Source of the DNA: Polytrichum commune
Lineage: Eukaryota > Streptophyta > Polytrichopsida > Polytrichales > Polytrichaceae
Reading direction: 5' to 3'
Assembly (NCBI GenBank): GCA_950295325.1
Contig: OX485807.1
Coordinates: 37,538,440 to 37,602,439 of the forward strand
DNA length: 64,000 nt
The notes beneath the pieces are model-generated. The model searched no databases and was not told where the DNA came from. It saw only the letters and a list, made by a program, of their open reading frames with translations. How positions within the stretch are numbered: the first letter of the stretch is position 1; each line of letters opens with the position of its first letter. Of the stretch, positions 1-10,744 are shown in pieces. The translations under genes and the position numbers were made by a program.

Positions 1-356
1 CATACGCTACCAAAGGGAGTAGCATCTCCATTCCCAATGGTTGATTACATTCGGTATATTCTTAATACCTACAATTCCTTGAGTTCACATAGGCTCCAAA
101 GGTGATGGAGGGATGCCATTTTGAGTCATGATATACTTCTCAAGGACATCATGGAGCACGGTATTACCATTGGTATAAGTTAATATATGGTATCAAAGGA
201 AATTATGGTATCTCAATTCACAAATGATGGTTTAATATCATATATATATATATAGTCACAATTCTAACTTGAGCTTATCCGATCTCTAAAAGTGATGGAA
301 GGGTGTCATTGTGTGTCAAATTATATTTATCAAGAACATTAATCAACACATTACAT

Positions 357-626
357 TATTAAGGAACTAGAAGAAGAAGAAGAACTCCGGTCTCTGAGGG
401 AGGCCGGAGTGAATAGAGTGTATGTTTGTAAAACATCCTTGGGCCATGCCCTGAGGGGATTTGGGTTAACCAACACATACACTTGTTCCTTCTTGGATGC
501 CTAAACCCTTGCCTCCAAGGAACGAGCGGACGGGTTGGTTCGCCCTAGCCCCCTGAGGCCATGACGTTAGATGTGAAACTACTTCACCCCTTGCAGGGAG
601 TAGACACTATATATTAAGGAACTAGA
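357..626. mobile_element. SINE-like retroposon insertion with 15-bp flanking direct repeats
   Basis: The 15-mer TATTAAGGAACTAGA occurs at 357-371 and again at 612-626, flanking a 240-bp body (372-611). Long flanking direct repeats of this size are typical of target-primed retroposition. The body starts with a run of AGA triplets, which would be a (TTC)n tail if the element reads on the minus strand. It contains GGTTGGTTCGCCC near 533-545, loosely like an RNA polymerase III B box. Relatives of the body lie at about 52570-52680 and 52381-52460, so it is a family. The assignment to SINEs is inference; the direct repeats are seen directly. Confidence 0.6.
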
Positions 627-1365
627 TGATGGTTTCTAACTAAAAAAAGAGGTTGCGATTGAAGAAATATGATAGATTCTAGTTGCTTGTTGAAAACTCT
701 ACAATACACAACCCAAGTGCTTTCGATAAACGGAGAATCCTAGAATTAAAGAAGAATAATGCTTGCCCGATACATGGTCCCATGGAGCGCAACCAAGGAG
801 CTTAGTAATGCTATGCACGGTCTTCTTCTCCATAGTAGATATAATTGGTTAGAGTATGGAAAGGTAAATATATCCAAAAAACAACACTTGACCCAAACTC
901 AATATTTAGATATCTCATATAATAGGAACATAGTGATTATGAGGATGTACACCATCTGAACATTTGATATAGGTGTTGATTTTACGTCACCTACATATGA
1001 AACTTCAAACCCTTATAACCATCAGTTTTAGGTGTACTTACCTTAGTAAAAGGATGTGGCATCTCTATTCCCAATGGTTGAAAATAAATTGTACCCTTAA
1101 CACCTACAATTCCTTGAGTTTACCTAGGGTCCCAAGGTGATGGACTAGGGATGATGCCTTTATGAGTCAAAATAGACTTCTCAAGAACACCGTATCATAG
1201 CACGGTCTTCTTCACCGTATAACGGTTGGTAAGTTATTTAGCATACGGTGCCAAAAGGAAGTGGCATCTTGGCAAATGATTCGCAATGGCTGAATATTAG
1301 GTATATTCTAAAACCTAATTCCTTTAGTTTATCTGATCTCCCAAGGTGATGGAGGGATGTCATTA

Positions 1366-2307
1366 CCGTAGGTTCATAGCTGGTTCGACAGAAAATAATT
1401 CTAAAAATAGATGCCAAAAATTTGGGAATATTATTGGCATTTTTTGCCAAATATGAAATTAATTATTTTTCAAAATTTCCGAAAAGTAAGAAATTTTTAC
1501 TTCTCACTAGAGTTTTACTTACAGTGGAAGCATATGTGAATTTTGAAAGAGAGAAGGTGCTCCTTTTGTAATCAAGCTCACTTACATTAGTCCACAAAGA
1601 ATATGGGTTAAGAAGTAGTAAGACTCTAGGTGAGGCTTTTCAAATGTGTTGTACACAAATTTTTGGAGTCCAATTGAGCATAGAAGATGAAGTTTTATAG
1701 AATTTTGTCCAACTAACAAAAGTTGAGAAATCAATCCTTCTTCCACCTCCAACAAGTTTTGTGTCCAAATAAGTCTTTATGCAAAAGATATGGACAAAAC
1801 ATTGCAGCCGTGTAAAGATCAAAAAATTAAAATGCGTTCATAACAGTTTTTCGGAGCTCATTTGTGCATAGAAGATCAACTTTTTTGGAATTTTGTTGGT
1901 CTAAGAAAAGTTTAGAAATCAAGTAATCTTTCACCTCCAACAAGTTTTATGTCATTTGAAGACTCTATGCAAAAGTTATGCGTGTTATAAAAATGAAGTC
2001 TAACTCGGTGCTTCACCTCAAAGTTTACATATCCCATATGCATTGTTGAACACAACTCCACTCTACTTGCATAAAGCACAGAGCATTCTCAACTCTTCAC
2101 TCACATCTTACTTGTCATTCAATGCAAGAGAGATGTACAAGATATAAGCTTAAATAGAAGATAGAAAATGAATTTAAGCCGAAATTTTAAAATTGAAAGA
2201 GAAAATTGCTGAAAATATGAATATTCTATTTTTAGGTGCTGAACCGACTTTTTGAAATTTAATTAATTATTCGGCTAACATGTGTCGAACCAGCTATGAA
2301 CCTACGG
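1366..2307. mobile_element. Non-autonomous DNA transposon with perfect 25-bp TIRs
   Basis: Positions 1366-1390 and 2283-2307 are perfect 25-bp inverted repeats (outer end CCGTAGGTTCATAGC). The element is bounded by TA on both sides (1364-1365 and 2308-2309), as expected of a 2-bp TA target duplication. It interrupts one unit of the dispersed repeat: the unit stops at about 1365 and resumes at 2308. The 942-bp interior is AT-rich with only short ORFs and no recognisable transposase. A TA duplication points to Tc1/mariner-like mobilisation, but the terminal motif is not the usual plant Stowaway motif, so the superfamily is open. Confidence 0.75.
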
Positions 2308-3224
2308 TATATGCCAGAAAAGACTTGTAAAGAACACCATGTAGCATGATCTTCTTCTCATTGCGATTGGTTAACGTATAGTAGCTAAGGAACATAGCAT
2401 TTCTCATCTTCTTGGTTGCATTTTGTGGGACCATGTATTGGCCGAGAATAATTCTCTTTTAATTTCAAGATTCTTTGTTTATGGGGAGCACTAATAAGTA
2501 GATTGTGTTCTTTGGAGTTTTCGACGAGCAACTATAAATTCAAAGTTATTTAATTGCAATTGCTTTCACCATCATCTAGCTATTTAGTAATGTTATGTGG
2601 TGCCGTCTCCATTCCCCATCGTTGAATGAATATATATCTATATTCTAAACACTTACAATTTGTTTACTCTACCTAGGCTCCCAATTAGGTGATGGAAGGG
2701 TGCCATTGTGGACTACATAAGCATCGAGAGGAGAGAGGATGATGAAATGCATAAACGCTGAGTCATTCACCTCCTTTAGTTGGTTATCTAGTTGTGACAA
2801 GTCTGCTCGTGGATGCAAACTACATGTCATGGATGAAATCTTGTCTGCATGGATAAAAAAAACTCAAGAGAGTTGTTGGAAGTGCCCTCCACTCGGATGA
2901 GTGACCGCTTATGAGTCAGAATAGACTTCTCAAGGACATCATATAGTACAATATTCTTCTCCTTATGGTTGCTAGGTTAGAATACAATACTAAAGGAAGT
3001 GGCATATCAATTTCATTTTTATATTTCCTCAGAGACAAAATACCAACCGGCTAACACCAATAATGGTATTAAACCAAAAAACGATGCACCCACTAGGAGA
3101 GGAGGCAGGCCCCTCAAGCGCTTCACACCATCACATAAGGAGAGCACACAAAAGGAGAGAAACCATCCCTCAAGCCAAGGACAACCCCATGCCACCACCA
3201 CCACCACCAATCCTATTCTCTAAG

Positions 3225-3541
3225 GTATGTGGGTGTTATTTGGTTCCTTTTTCATGTTCTCCAACTTCTACCGATTAGATTTACACAATAAAACTCGTGT
3301 TGCATTAGAAAATCTACATATGCAAAAACTGGATTGAAAATTGGACCTCCCATGCTTTAATTATGGCTATCATAAGTGCATGTTTGTTGATTTCTTAATT
3401 GGATACATAGGTCCTCCCAATTATGTTTACTATTGAGTGTAGAGTAGTTATTGAAGACGTACTCCAACCTCTTTTGAACATGTGTCTTTATGATGTTTGC
3501 TCTTCAATCCTAACCGAACCACATACCAATCAAATCTAGGG
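3225..3541. repeat. Dispersed ~320 bp repeat family, copy 1
   Basis: This stretch, from 'ggtatgtgggtgttatttgg' to 'caatcaaatctagggg', recurs with moderate divergence at 20838-21173 and 51578-51840, and in part at 44304-44515, 7025-7170 and 8262-8400. The same order of blocks is kept: 'tcatgttctccaactt', 'catacataggtcctcccaatt', 'agacgtagtccaa', 'gaaccacataccaat'. It has no coding potential and no clear terminal inverted repeats, so its class is unknown. It lies inside an interruption of the 0-5.7 kb repeat cluster. Confidence 0.65.
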
Positions 3542-4154
3542 GAAAGAAATGTAATTGCATAACGCCCGCACAACTTAATCGGTTTCCAATTTCCAATTTC
3601 CTATTACATGCCATCTTGTCTTTTTGACAAAGGATCCCTGCATGCCTTGTGATTGGTCAAAGACTGAGAGGATCACCCCTTTGTATACAAGACTAATATA
3701 GAAGGCTCCCTATTACATCTTTGCATGTGCTAGAATGTAGTTTCCACGTGGAATACAAGTGGGTCTTGGTGAATGTGAACATGCCACATGGCAAAATTTG
3801 AGGAGAAAATAATTAATTTGTGTTGGGATAGGGAGCCCTCTACGGTAGCATCAATAAGTTTCGTTGTACATTCCCATGTTCTTTTCCCGTACATGACGCA
3901 CTCGTCCCAAATGAGGAATAAACATATTACAAATATTCTAAACACCTACAATTTCTTGAGCTCACTTAGGCTCCCTAGGGTGATGGAGGGGAACTGTTCT
4001 AAGTCAAAGTAGACTTCTCAAGAACAACATGTAGTTGCTATCACCATCATGTAACTCTTCTCCCAGAGTACACGTGCCTAATTTGGTCACGTATCTTAAT
4101 CAAACACCTACATTTCAGTGGTATGTGGCTGACTATGGCTACATAAACGAACTC

Positions 4155-4396
4155 CAAAAAAACATGCGTTCATAAGAGATTGGACTATGTGCTGAAAATA
4201 TGATAACCATTCTAGGCTCAACAATTAACATAATTGAGGGACGTATTTGACCGTATAGTGAGCACAATATCATCGCTTTGATAACATATAAGATATTTTC
4301 ATGAGCTCCATATTTCAAGAGGAAAGTGGCTTCGATTTGGATCCGCTTAACCATCTCATGCTAATTGCGTATTTCATCTCCTAGGAGAAGTGGGTT
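4155..4396. mobile_element. MITE, family ending in CCACTTCTCCTAG, copy 1
   Basis: The interior (catgcgttcataagagattgg, then 'atgataaccattctaggctca', then 'ataagatatt') matches the element at 59465-59732. The right end reads 'tcctaggagaagtggg' (about 4379-4394), which is the terminal inverted repeat of the 59-kb copy. The left terminus is missing or mutated here. A solo end of the same family lies near 5957-5972. Confidence 0.55.
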
Positions 4397-4692
4397 AGTG
4401 GTAGAAAAGTAAGCATTTGACACCCATCGAGGTTAAATATGATCATAAGATTGCTCAAGCCTACAAGCCTAGTCTCCATACTATCCGGGGAATGCTAGTA
4501 GGCTAAGCAAATCCAGCAGTTTATATTCTATGACCTGGCTAGGACAGTAAAATTGATGTTATGAAATTAATCTAGCACATTTGCGAACTGGCAAGCATGC
4601 ATGCTGGCCGGCTCAGCTGACTATATTTTGAACATGCTTTAGCTTTCTTGTAAATGTAATTTTTTTGTGGTCGGATGAGGAGAGCGGTTGTG

Positions 4693-5031
4693 TTGGAGCC
4701 AGTGTATATGTTGGACAAAGTTTTTGCAAGTTTTTGGCATTTCACACGCAAAAACTTGCACAAAAATAAAATGCACGTTAATTGACACGCACAATTTAGA
4801 TTTTGACATGTAGTGTGACTTGTCAAGAGAAAAACCACACGTCAACTGACATTTTCAAATTGTGAAATGACACATACTACTAGGCATGTGACATTGAAGT
4901 GACATTTCAGAACAAAATGTAGATGTTGATTGACATTCATTTTCGTTTTTGAAAACGTCACGTGACACTTTAGATTCGAAGTTGAATGTCAAACGAAATT
5001 TGTCAAACATACACCCTGGTTGGAGCATTGT
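4693..5031. mobile_element. MITE with imperfect ~30 bp TIRs, copy 1
   Basis: The left end (GGAGCCAGTGTATATGTTGG, 4696 onward) and the reverse complement of the right end near 5031 match imperfectly over about 30 bp. The interior is rich in 'tgacat' and 'gtcaaa' motifs. A second copy in the opposite orientation lies at about 42285-42545 and lacks one terminus. No ORF of note. Confidence 0.55.
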
Positions 5032-5239
5032 GCTTGTGAAGTTAATAGTGCTCAAAGATGATTACTATTCACTTTTGCAAGGGCAACCCAACATTAGAGG
5101 AAAACAATTCTCAGTAAATTCCCAAGCTTCTCGGCACCAGGGGAGCAACACCCTGAAGTTGAGTGATGTTATGACTAGTAAGTTAACATACACTACCAAA
5201 GGAAGTGGCCGGGCACCTCGATTCTCAAGGGTTGAATAT

Positions 5240-6421
5240 CACATATACTAAGGGCCAGGTTCACACAGGGTCCCAAGCCCTAAGTCTCAAGCCACTCAAG
5301 ATCAATCTAAGCAATATTAGCCATTGAGAGCATGAGAGTTGAGACTTACCACTTCACACCGGGTCCCAAGTCCTGAATCCCAAGTATGACATGGATGCCT
5401 GCATGGCAACACTTTATGCAAGTGAGGCTCAAGACTCGTGTTGAAGGTCGGGTTGAGCAAAAAGCGAGACCCACCCATCAACACAATGTTTACAAGTCAG
5501 TGAATGTTTTTGCATGAAACAATCAATATCCGACTTTTCATGATAATTGACCCTATTTTTGATGGTCCCTTGAGGATCAAAAGTGGGGACTTTGCCTCCA
5601 TGTTGGGACGTGCTCTAAAAACCTACAACAATTCCTTGTGTTTATCTGATCTCCCACGGTGATGGAGGGGGGTGTGATTATGTGTCCGAATAGGCTTGCA
5701 CATGCAACACTCTGCAGTATTATATTTGTGGGTTTTTATCTGTTGGGAGCCTGCAACTTGCCTGGGATATGGGAAGCTCCTCCTCCAACGCTGGAGCCCT
5801 TGGGTCCTTGTGCGTCCAATGGCGAGAAGCCACGTCATCATAAGCGTGTGTAATGGCCGTCTTTAGACAATGCAAACTGGACAATGTGAAGAAAACTAGA
5901 GATTCATTGCACCTAGCGTGGATGGGTCTTAAACGGTTACCGTTTCCGGATTAGCCCACTTCTCCTAGGATATGAGACACGCAACTAAGGTAGAAATACC
6001 ATGACCCGTGGAAATAAGGTGATTCGCATTGAAGATCTGGTCTGACAATCATGAGTTAGTTTTCCAAGATAGACTAGAAGGATTCATGAAGAATGAATGC
6101 AAGTTGTTTCATATTTTGCTGCCTTGTACAAAAAATTCCACAACTTTTCAACGTGGAAAGTTTGTCCAACTTCCTACTTGTTCACTAGATTCTCCCTACA
6201 CCGAACACGGTACTCCGCATTTTCATATAGAACATCTCCTAAATCGGCTACCTCATGAGTACATTAACACTCGACTCTCATTGGCTACACTAAGTGTGCA
6301 CGCATTGAAGTTGCCGCCGAGTCATGATCTGTTTCATAAATGGCACTTCACCATTATGACGGTAGTGTAGTGCACGGCTAGAGGGTGGTTAACTGCTTAT
6401 GGTATTTCTACCCTAGTATGA
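5240..6421. other. Gene-free stretch with a short direct repeat
   Basis: Two copies of a ~33 bp block beginning 'tcacacagggtcccaag' and 'tcacaccgggtcccaag' lie ~90 bp apart (about 5262 and 5353). A 14-bp inverted pair (GGTAGAAATACCAT near 5990 and its complement near 6398) brackets a 113-codon open frame at 6029-6370, which has no recognisable domain and no support as a gene. Confidence 0.4.
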
Positions 6422-6915
6422 GGGCCATTTCACACACACGAGGCGTGACCATGAGATTGTGAGAGCCCAAAAGAAAGTGTCCAAAGGCCGTCCCAACACA
6501 CTTGCAAAATCATGTAGGGTGGACACGGATTCTCAAGTGTAGTGTGAAGTCATATGTGACCGGGCTCTCCACCAAATGCTATTTCAATGAATTTCTATAC
6601 ATGCGGGTCCTCACACATGATAAAGTAGAATAAATCAACGGTTGTGAGCATTCAGAGTGCCATGGTCTCATGGTTTTGTGTTAGGCCTACCTCCAAGAGG
6701 TGGTTTTTGAAAATAGTCCAAGTGACCATGAAACATGATCCCTTTGATGCCATGTAAGAATCCATGTAGACTTTACATCCATCTTGCTTTCACTTACTCT
6801 GTTGGTCCCTCAAGTGTAGTGTGAAGCGAACTTGGACCGGCTCCGCCTTTTCCACCAATGAGAGTGCTTGAAGTGCAATGGTCATGGTCTCTCAATCTCG
6901 TGTGTGAAGTGGCCC
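6422..6915. mobile_element. TIR element, GGGCCACTTCACAC family, copy 1
   Basis: The left end GGGCCATTTCACACACACGA and the right end GTGTGTGAAGTGGCCC are inverted repeats. Both flanks are TGA (6419-6421 and 6916-6918), a 3-bp target duplication. This fits PIF/Harbinger-like mobilisation (inference from the 3-bp duplication and GGG-type ends). The 494-bp interior closely matches 60703-61201 and, in reverse, 14048-14370. No transposase is encoded. Confidence 0.75.
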
Positions 6916-6918
6916 TGA

Positions 6919-8621
6919 GATGGTCACAAAATCCAATTGAGGAGGTGGCCACTTTCCTCATGATTATCAGAGCTTGAATGAATATCTTATTCATTGTGAA
7001 AGTGAAAAAAAATTATGCTCGTTTAATGATCATATAGGTCCCTTAATTATGTTGAGTATTGAGCCTAGAATGCTTATCGTATTTTGCGCACGTAGTCTAA
7101 TCTCTTTGAAACATGTCTTTTTTGGTAACTGTTATTGGAGCTGCATCTAACCATATACCACTCAAATCTAGGTGTCCGACATAACCACATACCAATAACT
7201 AATATGATGCATAGTTGGTACTAATTGGAAGCCCAATGATATACATGGCAACCATATGAGTTGGAAGTAGTTCAAATACTTACTTAAATGCAATTTGATC
7301 CCACAATTTACACCAAAGGTACGAATTAGTTTAGTGAGATTAAATTGGTATGCATAAGCCATACACTTCATATTGGGGGGAGGGGGGTGCACTCTTCATA
7401 CCACATACTAACTAACGTGAGTGTAACAAGGGGTAATATTTGAGACATTAGCGTACCTAATATACATAAGGGAGTGGTATTATTTTTCTCCAATGTGTGC
7501 ATTTTGAAAAGGTTATTAAGAATTTTGAAGTAAAGGTAAATTTACAAAAGGGGACCCTGAGGTTTTGAGAAAAAGTTGACAATAGACGTCTTGGTTTCAT
7601 CCAATACACATTTTCATTGATTATTGTCATATCCTAATAATCTGGAATGACTACCATGTCCATTCTTGTTTGGGTTTGCATTTGAGTTTTTGGTTTTTAC
7701 CCATGAAGCATTTATGGATTCCTTTGAGTTTTGATCCACAAGTTAAGGCTAAGATATTGTTGTCTTGTCTTTGTTTATTTGATGCAATACATGCTATGGA
7801 TGACAAAATGTTCAATGACATGCTCACTGGAAAGTGTAGGTGGATTTTATATGTGATAAAGGGCCTATTTAATTCATGGTGTATAGTTTGTACACTTAGT
7901 GGAGGCCTTTATCACAATAAATTAAGGGGCTCAATATAAATACATGAGTCCATTTTCTAGCATGCCGTTAGTATGTATACATTTGTTTCTCTCTACAAAC
8001 CTCTCACATATAGGGGGTTTAATTTCATAGTGACCCACGCACGTCATTTAGGTTTTTAATGAAGAGTCCACCTCCAAGCAAGTACTTCTACTTATAAGAC
8101 ATGTGACCTTTATTGTGGTCACTTCTAGCTTTACAAACAACCTCAAGACTTGCCTCATCATGTTAATATTTTTGATGCATGCAAATGGTCATTTTAAGAT
8201 TTAGAATTGGGGCAAGCAAAAACTATGAGAGACCAAAGAAAATATTCGCTTGCTCCACAAATGATCATATAGGCCCTTCCAATTGTGATCATTGTTGGGC
8301 CAACGATAATGTCTAGAAGTTTGAGCAAAAAGTCCATTACAACACATGTCCTTTTTGAAGTTCGATCTTAACTACAAAACTTGCCATATACCACTCATTG
8401 GTTGGGTGCTGATTAAGAATAGGTACCAAATAAGCTCCGCATACCTTATATGCAAAAAAAGAAAAAGAAAAAGGAGACTACAATGTTGCCATTGGCATGA
8501 ATTATGGTGTTGCTTCATCTTCGAGTTGGTCTAAGTCATATGTGATCCATAAACGGGCATAACGAGAATTAGAGCCCCCCCCCACTTTATGGATATTGCT
8601 TATATGATTGCACCTGGATAG
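6919..8621. other. Gene-free stretch, AT-rich, with fragments of the ~320 bp repeat
   Basis: Fragments of the ~320 bp dispersed repeat lie at about 7025-7170 and 8262-8400. An open frame of 89 codons at 7670-7939 shows no recognisable motif. Short G and C runs occur at 7377-7388 and 8576-8583. I see no gene. Confidence 0.4.
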
Positions 8622-8807
8622 CACCACAAGAAAATGTGAGCCTAAATGACATGATCAAGAATGATTAAAATGGCATTGTGTCATTTAGACTAGCTTGCAT
8701 GGGACACATTGATATAAAGAAAGACATGATTTGTCCCTTGTGAGCATATCTAAATGACACAATATCATTTTGGACCATGTCATTCAAACACATATTTTCT
8801 TGTAGTG
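8622..8807. mobile_element. CACTA-type MITE (CACTACAAGAAAA termini)
   Basis: The left end CACCACAAGAAAATGTG and the right end CATATTTTCTTGTAGTG are inverted repeats. The terminal motif CACTACAAGAAAA is a well-known plant CACTA (En/Spm) end. The 186-bp interior has repeated 'aatgacac' blocks in both orientations (subterminal repeats), also typical of CACTA elements. No coding capacity. The flanking trinucleotides (tag, tat) do not match exactly. Confidence 0.75.
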
Positions 8808-8855
8808 TATCTCACCTTGACTTGCAATGTAAAGTTTTAAAGCCATGTCGACATA

Positions 8856-8978
8856 CACTACAAAAGGAAGAAGAGGTCTAAATGACACAATCCAAATCGA
8901 CAAAAATAACACCATGGCATCTAGACCAGCTCACAAAGAACACATTTGTGCCACAATGACCATACTCTTTGTGTAGTG
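8856..8978. mobile_element. Short CACTA-type MITE
   Basis: The left end CACTACAAAAGGAAG and the right end CTCTTTGTGTAGTG form imperfect inverted repeats around 123 bp. The interior 'ctaaatgacac' and 'cacaatgaccat' blocks resemble those of the neighbouring element at 8622-8807, so it is probably a deleted relative. Confidence 0.55.
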
Positions 8979-10193
8979 AGACTCGATTGTTAGAGTGTTT
9001 TTGCAAATGCCTAGAAAACCAAAGCTTTATGTTTTCGAGATTGCTATCCCATGTGGCAACAACGCACATCCTTTTTTACAAATAACAATGTATGTGTGGC
9101 ACGCTTGAGGGGCTCAAACTCTCTTCTTAGTCGGCTTGTTAGCCGTTTCAAAAAAAAGGAAAGAAAGAAAATAACAAAAGAAAAATGAAAGACAACAAAT
9201 CAAACAACAATGGGGATCATGCTTATAAATGCATAGCATTATTCAACTGCTATCAACCATTCCAATCTAATAACATCATAGGACTGGATATGGGATAGAG
9301 GGTTATACTGGGGTTGCAATACATGATTTTGTGATTTACACGCTACAATATTCTCGAGCCAGTCTCCCTGTGTGTTAGTGCGAGGCGACTAGTAATATGT
9401 ACTTGATTACAGCACGACTAAGATAGATTATTGTTTACATATCTATATTATTTAGTTTTCATGTCTCCCATCCTAAATATAGGCTTGTACTTAGGTGGCA
9501 ATATTCTAACTTAGAATCGTGGTAAGTAGCTAGTGGTGGATGTCATCATCATCATCAATGAGTGATCATCCAACCTATCAATCACTAGTAAGGGGAGGTT
9601 GGGCCAAGTGGAGCGGTTTTAATAGGTAGGATGATTTTAGGTCTATGATAGTAGCAAATGACAACATCACCTGAAATGGTAGCAACAAATATGCCTTTAT
9701 TTGATTAGGAATAGAAGCTAACCACATGTCTTGTATAAGGCCTCCATTGGGTTTGTATTAGAGGGCCTTACATACCGGTGTTGGTTGCGGGGAGGGCATG
9801 CATTGACATCATGGGGCATATGCCACTTAACTTCATCGTGGACATTTGTAATAGTTTAGGCTAAATATACTCATACAAAGATAACCCAAGTAAGATGTCC
9901 GTATTTATCTTGACATATTCCCGGCCCCACCCACCCTTCCCCCTCAGTTGAATAATGTTATGTGATTGGTCACTCCAATTAGTAAGCCATTAAAGGATGG
10001 GAAAAAAGGGAAATTCATAGTCTCATGGATAATAAAATTGTGTGCCGTGGACCTGATTTTCTTGGCTTAAGAGCCCACAGACAAAGCCTTACATATTTGG
10101 GTGGCATTCCAAGGGAGTTGGGGATACTTCCACGGAAACTTGGAAGGCGGGGGATGCCCCATCCTTCTTCTATCTTCAACAATGACAACTAGT
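8979..10193. other. Gene-free stretch
   Basis: Nothing recognisable as a gene. It contains a short (ATC)n run near 9545 and AT-rich simple sequence near 9150-9200. No terminal inverted repeats were found here. Confidence 0.35.
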
Positions 10194-10522
10194 GTACACT
10201 AAATAGGATATTTAGTGTTTGATTATATTTAGTGTTGTTACCACCCTACCTTGCTCAACACTAATTTTTAGTTTTTTGACAACTTGTGTTGGAAGATATG
10301 CTAGAAGATGTGATGGATTTCTCCTTTTATCATTGTTATTTGTTTTTTTTTCATATCTTTACTAACACTAAATTCAAACATGTAATTTTCACATATTACC
10401 ATTGTTGACATTTAGTGTTTGAGTTTACATTTAATGTTACTTACTTTCATAGGGTTATTGATATTTAGTGTAAGTGTTCGTATTGAGTGTATCAAACACT
10501 AAATATCCTATTTAGTGTAGTG
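10194..10522. mobile_element. CACTA-like MITE with subterminal TTTAGTGT repeats
   Basis: The left end (TACACTAAATAGGATATTTA) and the right end (TAAATATCCTATTTAGTGTAGTG region, ending 10522) are inverted repeats of about 30 bp. The interior repeats 'tttagtgttt' and 'aacactaa' many times, like subterminal transposase-binding repeats. A solo terminus of the same family lies at 62182-62252, inside the 61532-62652 element. No coding capacity. Confidence 0.65.
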
Positions 10523-10589
10523 GAGTGTTTCCAAGCCACCTCACTGAATTATCCCCCCGCCAATAACAATTGGTGGTTTTTTTTGGAGA

Positions 10590-10744
10590 CATAACATTAC
10601 TCAATGTTCAACTCTTGTACCATGGCCCCTTAGAATATAATAGCCGGATGCTCAAGAAGTTACTCATGGAAATTTAAATTCAGGCTAAGCTCCCAACTTC
10701 TGGCTGGCATATTATGAAGGCCCACGTTGCTTAGTAATGTTATG
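10590..10744. mobile_element. Small MITE with CATAACATTACT termini, copy 1
   Basis: CATAACATTAC at 10590 and GTAATGTTATG ending at 10744 are inverted repeats around 155 bp. The same terminal pair bounds 18951-19084, and the two interiors share 'gctcccaa' or 'ttgggagc' blocks. No ORF. Target duplication is not clear. Confidence 0.6.

Larger units (their letters stand above)
1..5700. repeat. Cluster of a dispersed ~200 bp repeat, split by insertions
   Basis: A unit of roughly 200 bp recurs at about 38-235, 236-345, 1050-1260, 1261-1365 continuing at 2308-2410, 2585-2712 continuing at 2903-3010, 3895-4040, 5165-5240 and 5612-5690. Shared landmarks in order are a 'cctacaattccttgag' block, a 'ggtgatggagggatgccatt' block, an 'agacttctcaagaacacc' block, a 'cggtcttcttctc' block and an 'aaaggaagtggcatctc' block. 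Copies differ by point changes and small indels, so the cluster is old. Several copies are interrupted by other elements listed separately. No protein gene is visible between them; 627-1050 holds nothing I recognise. Confidence 0.75.

Noticed and set aside
6029-6370. 113-codon frame on the + strand
   Set aside because: No recognised domain, no splice partners, surrounded by repeats.
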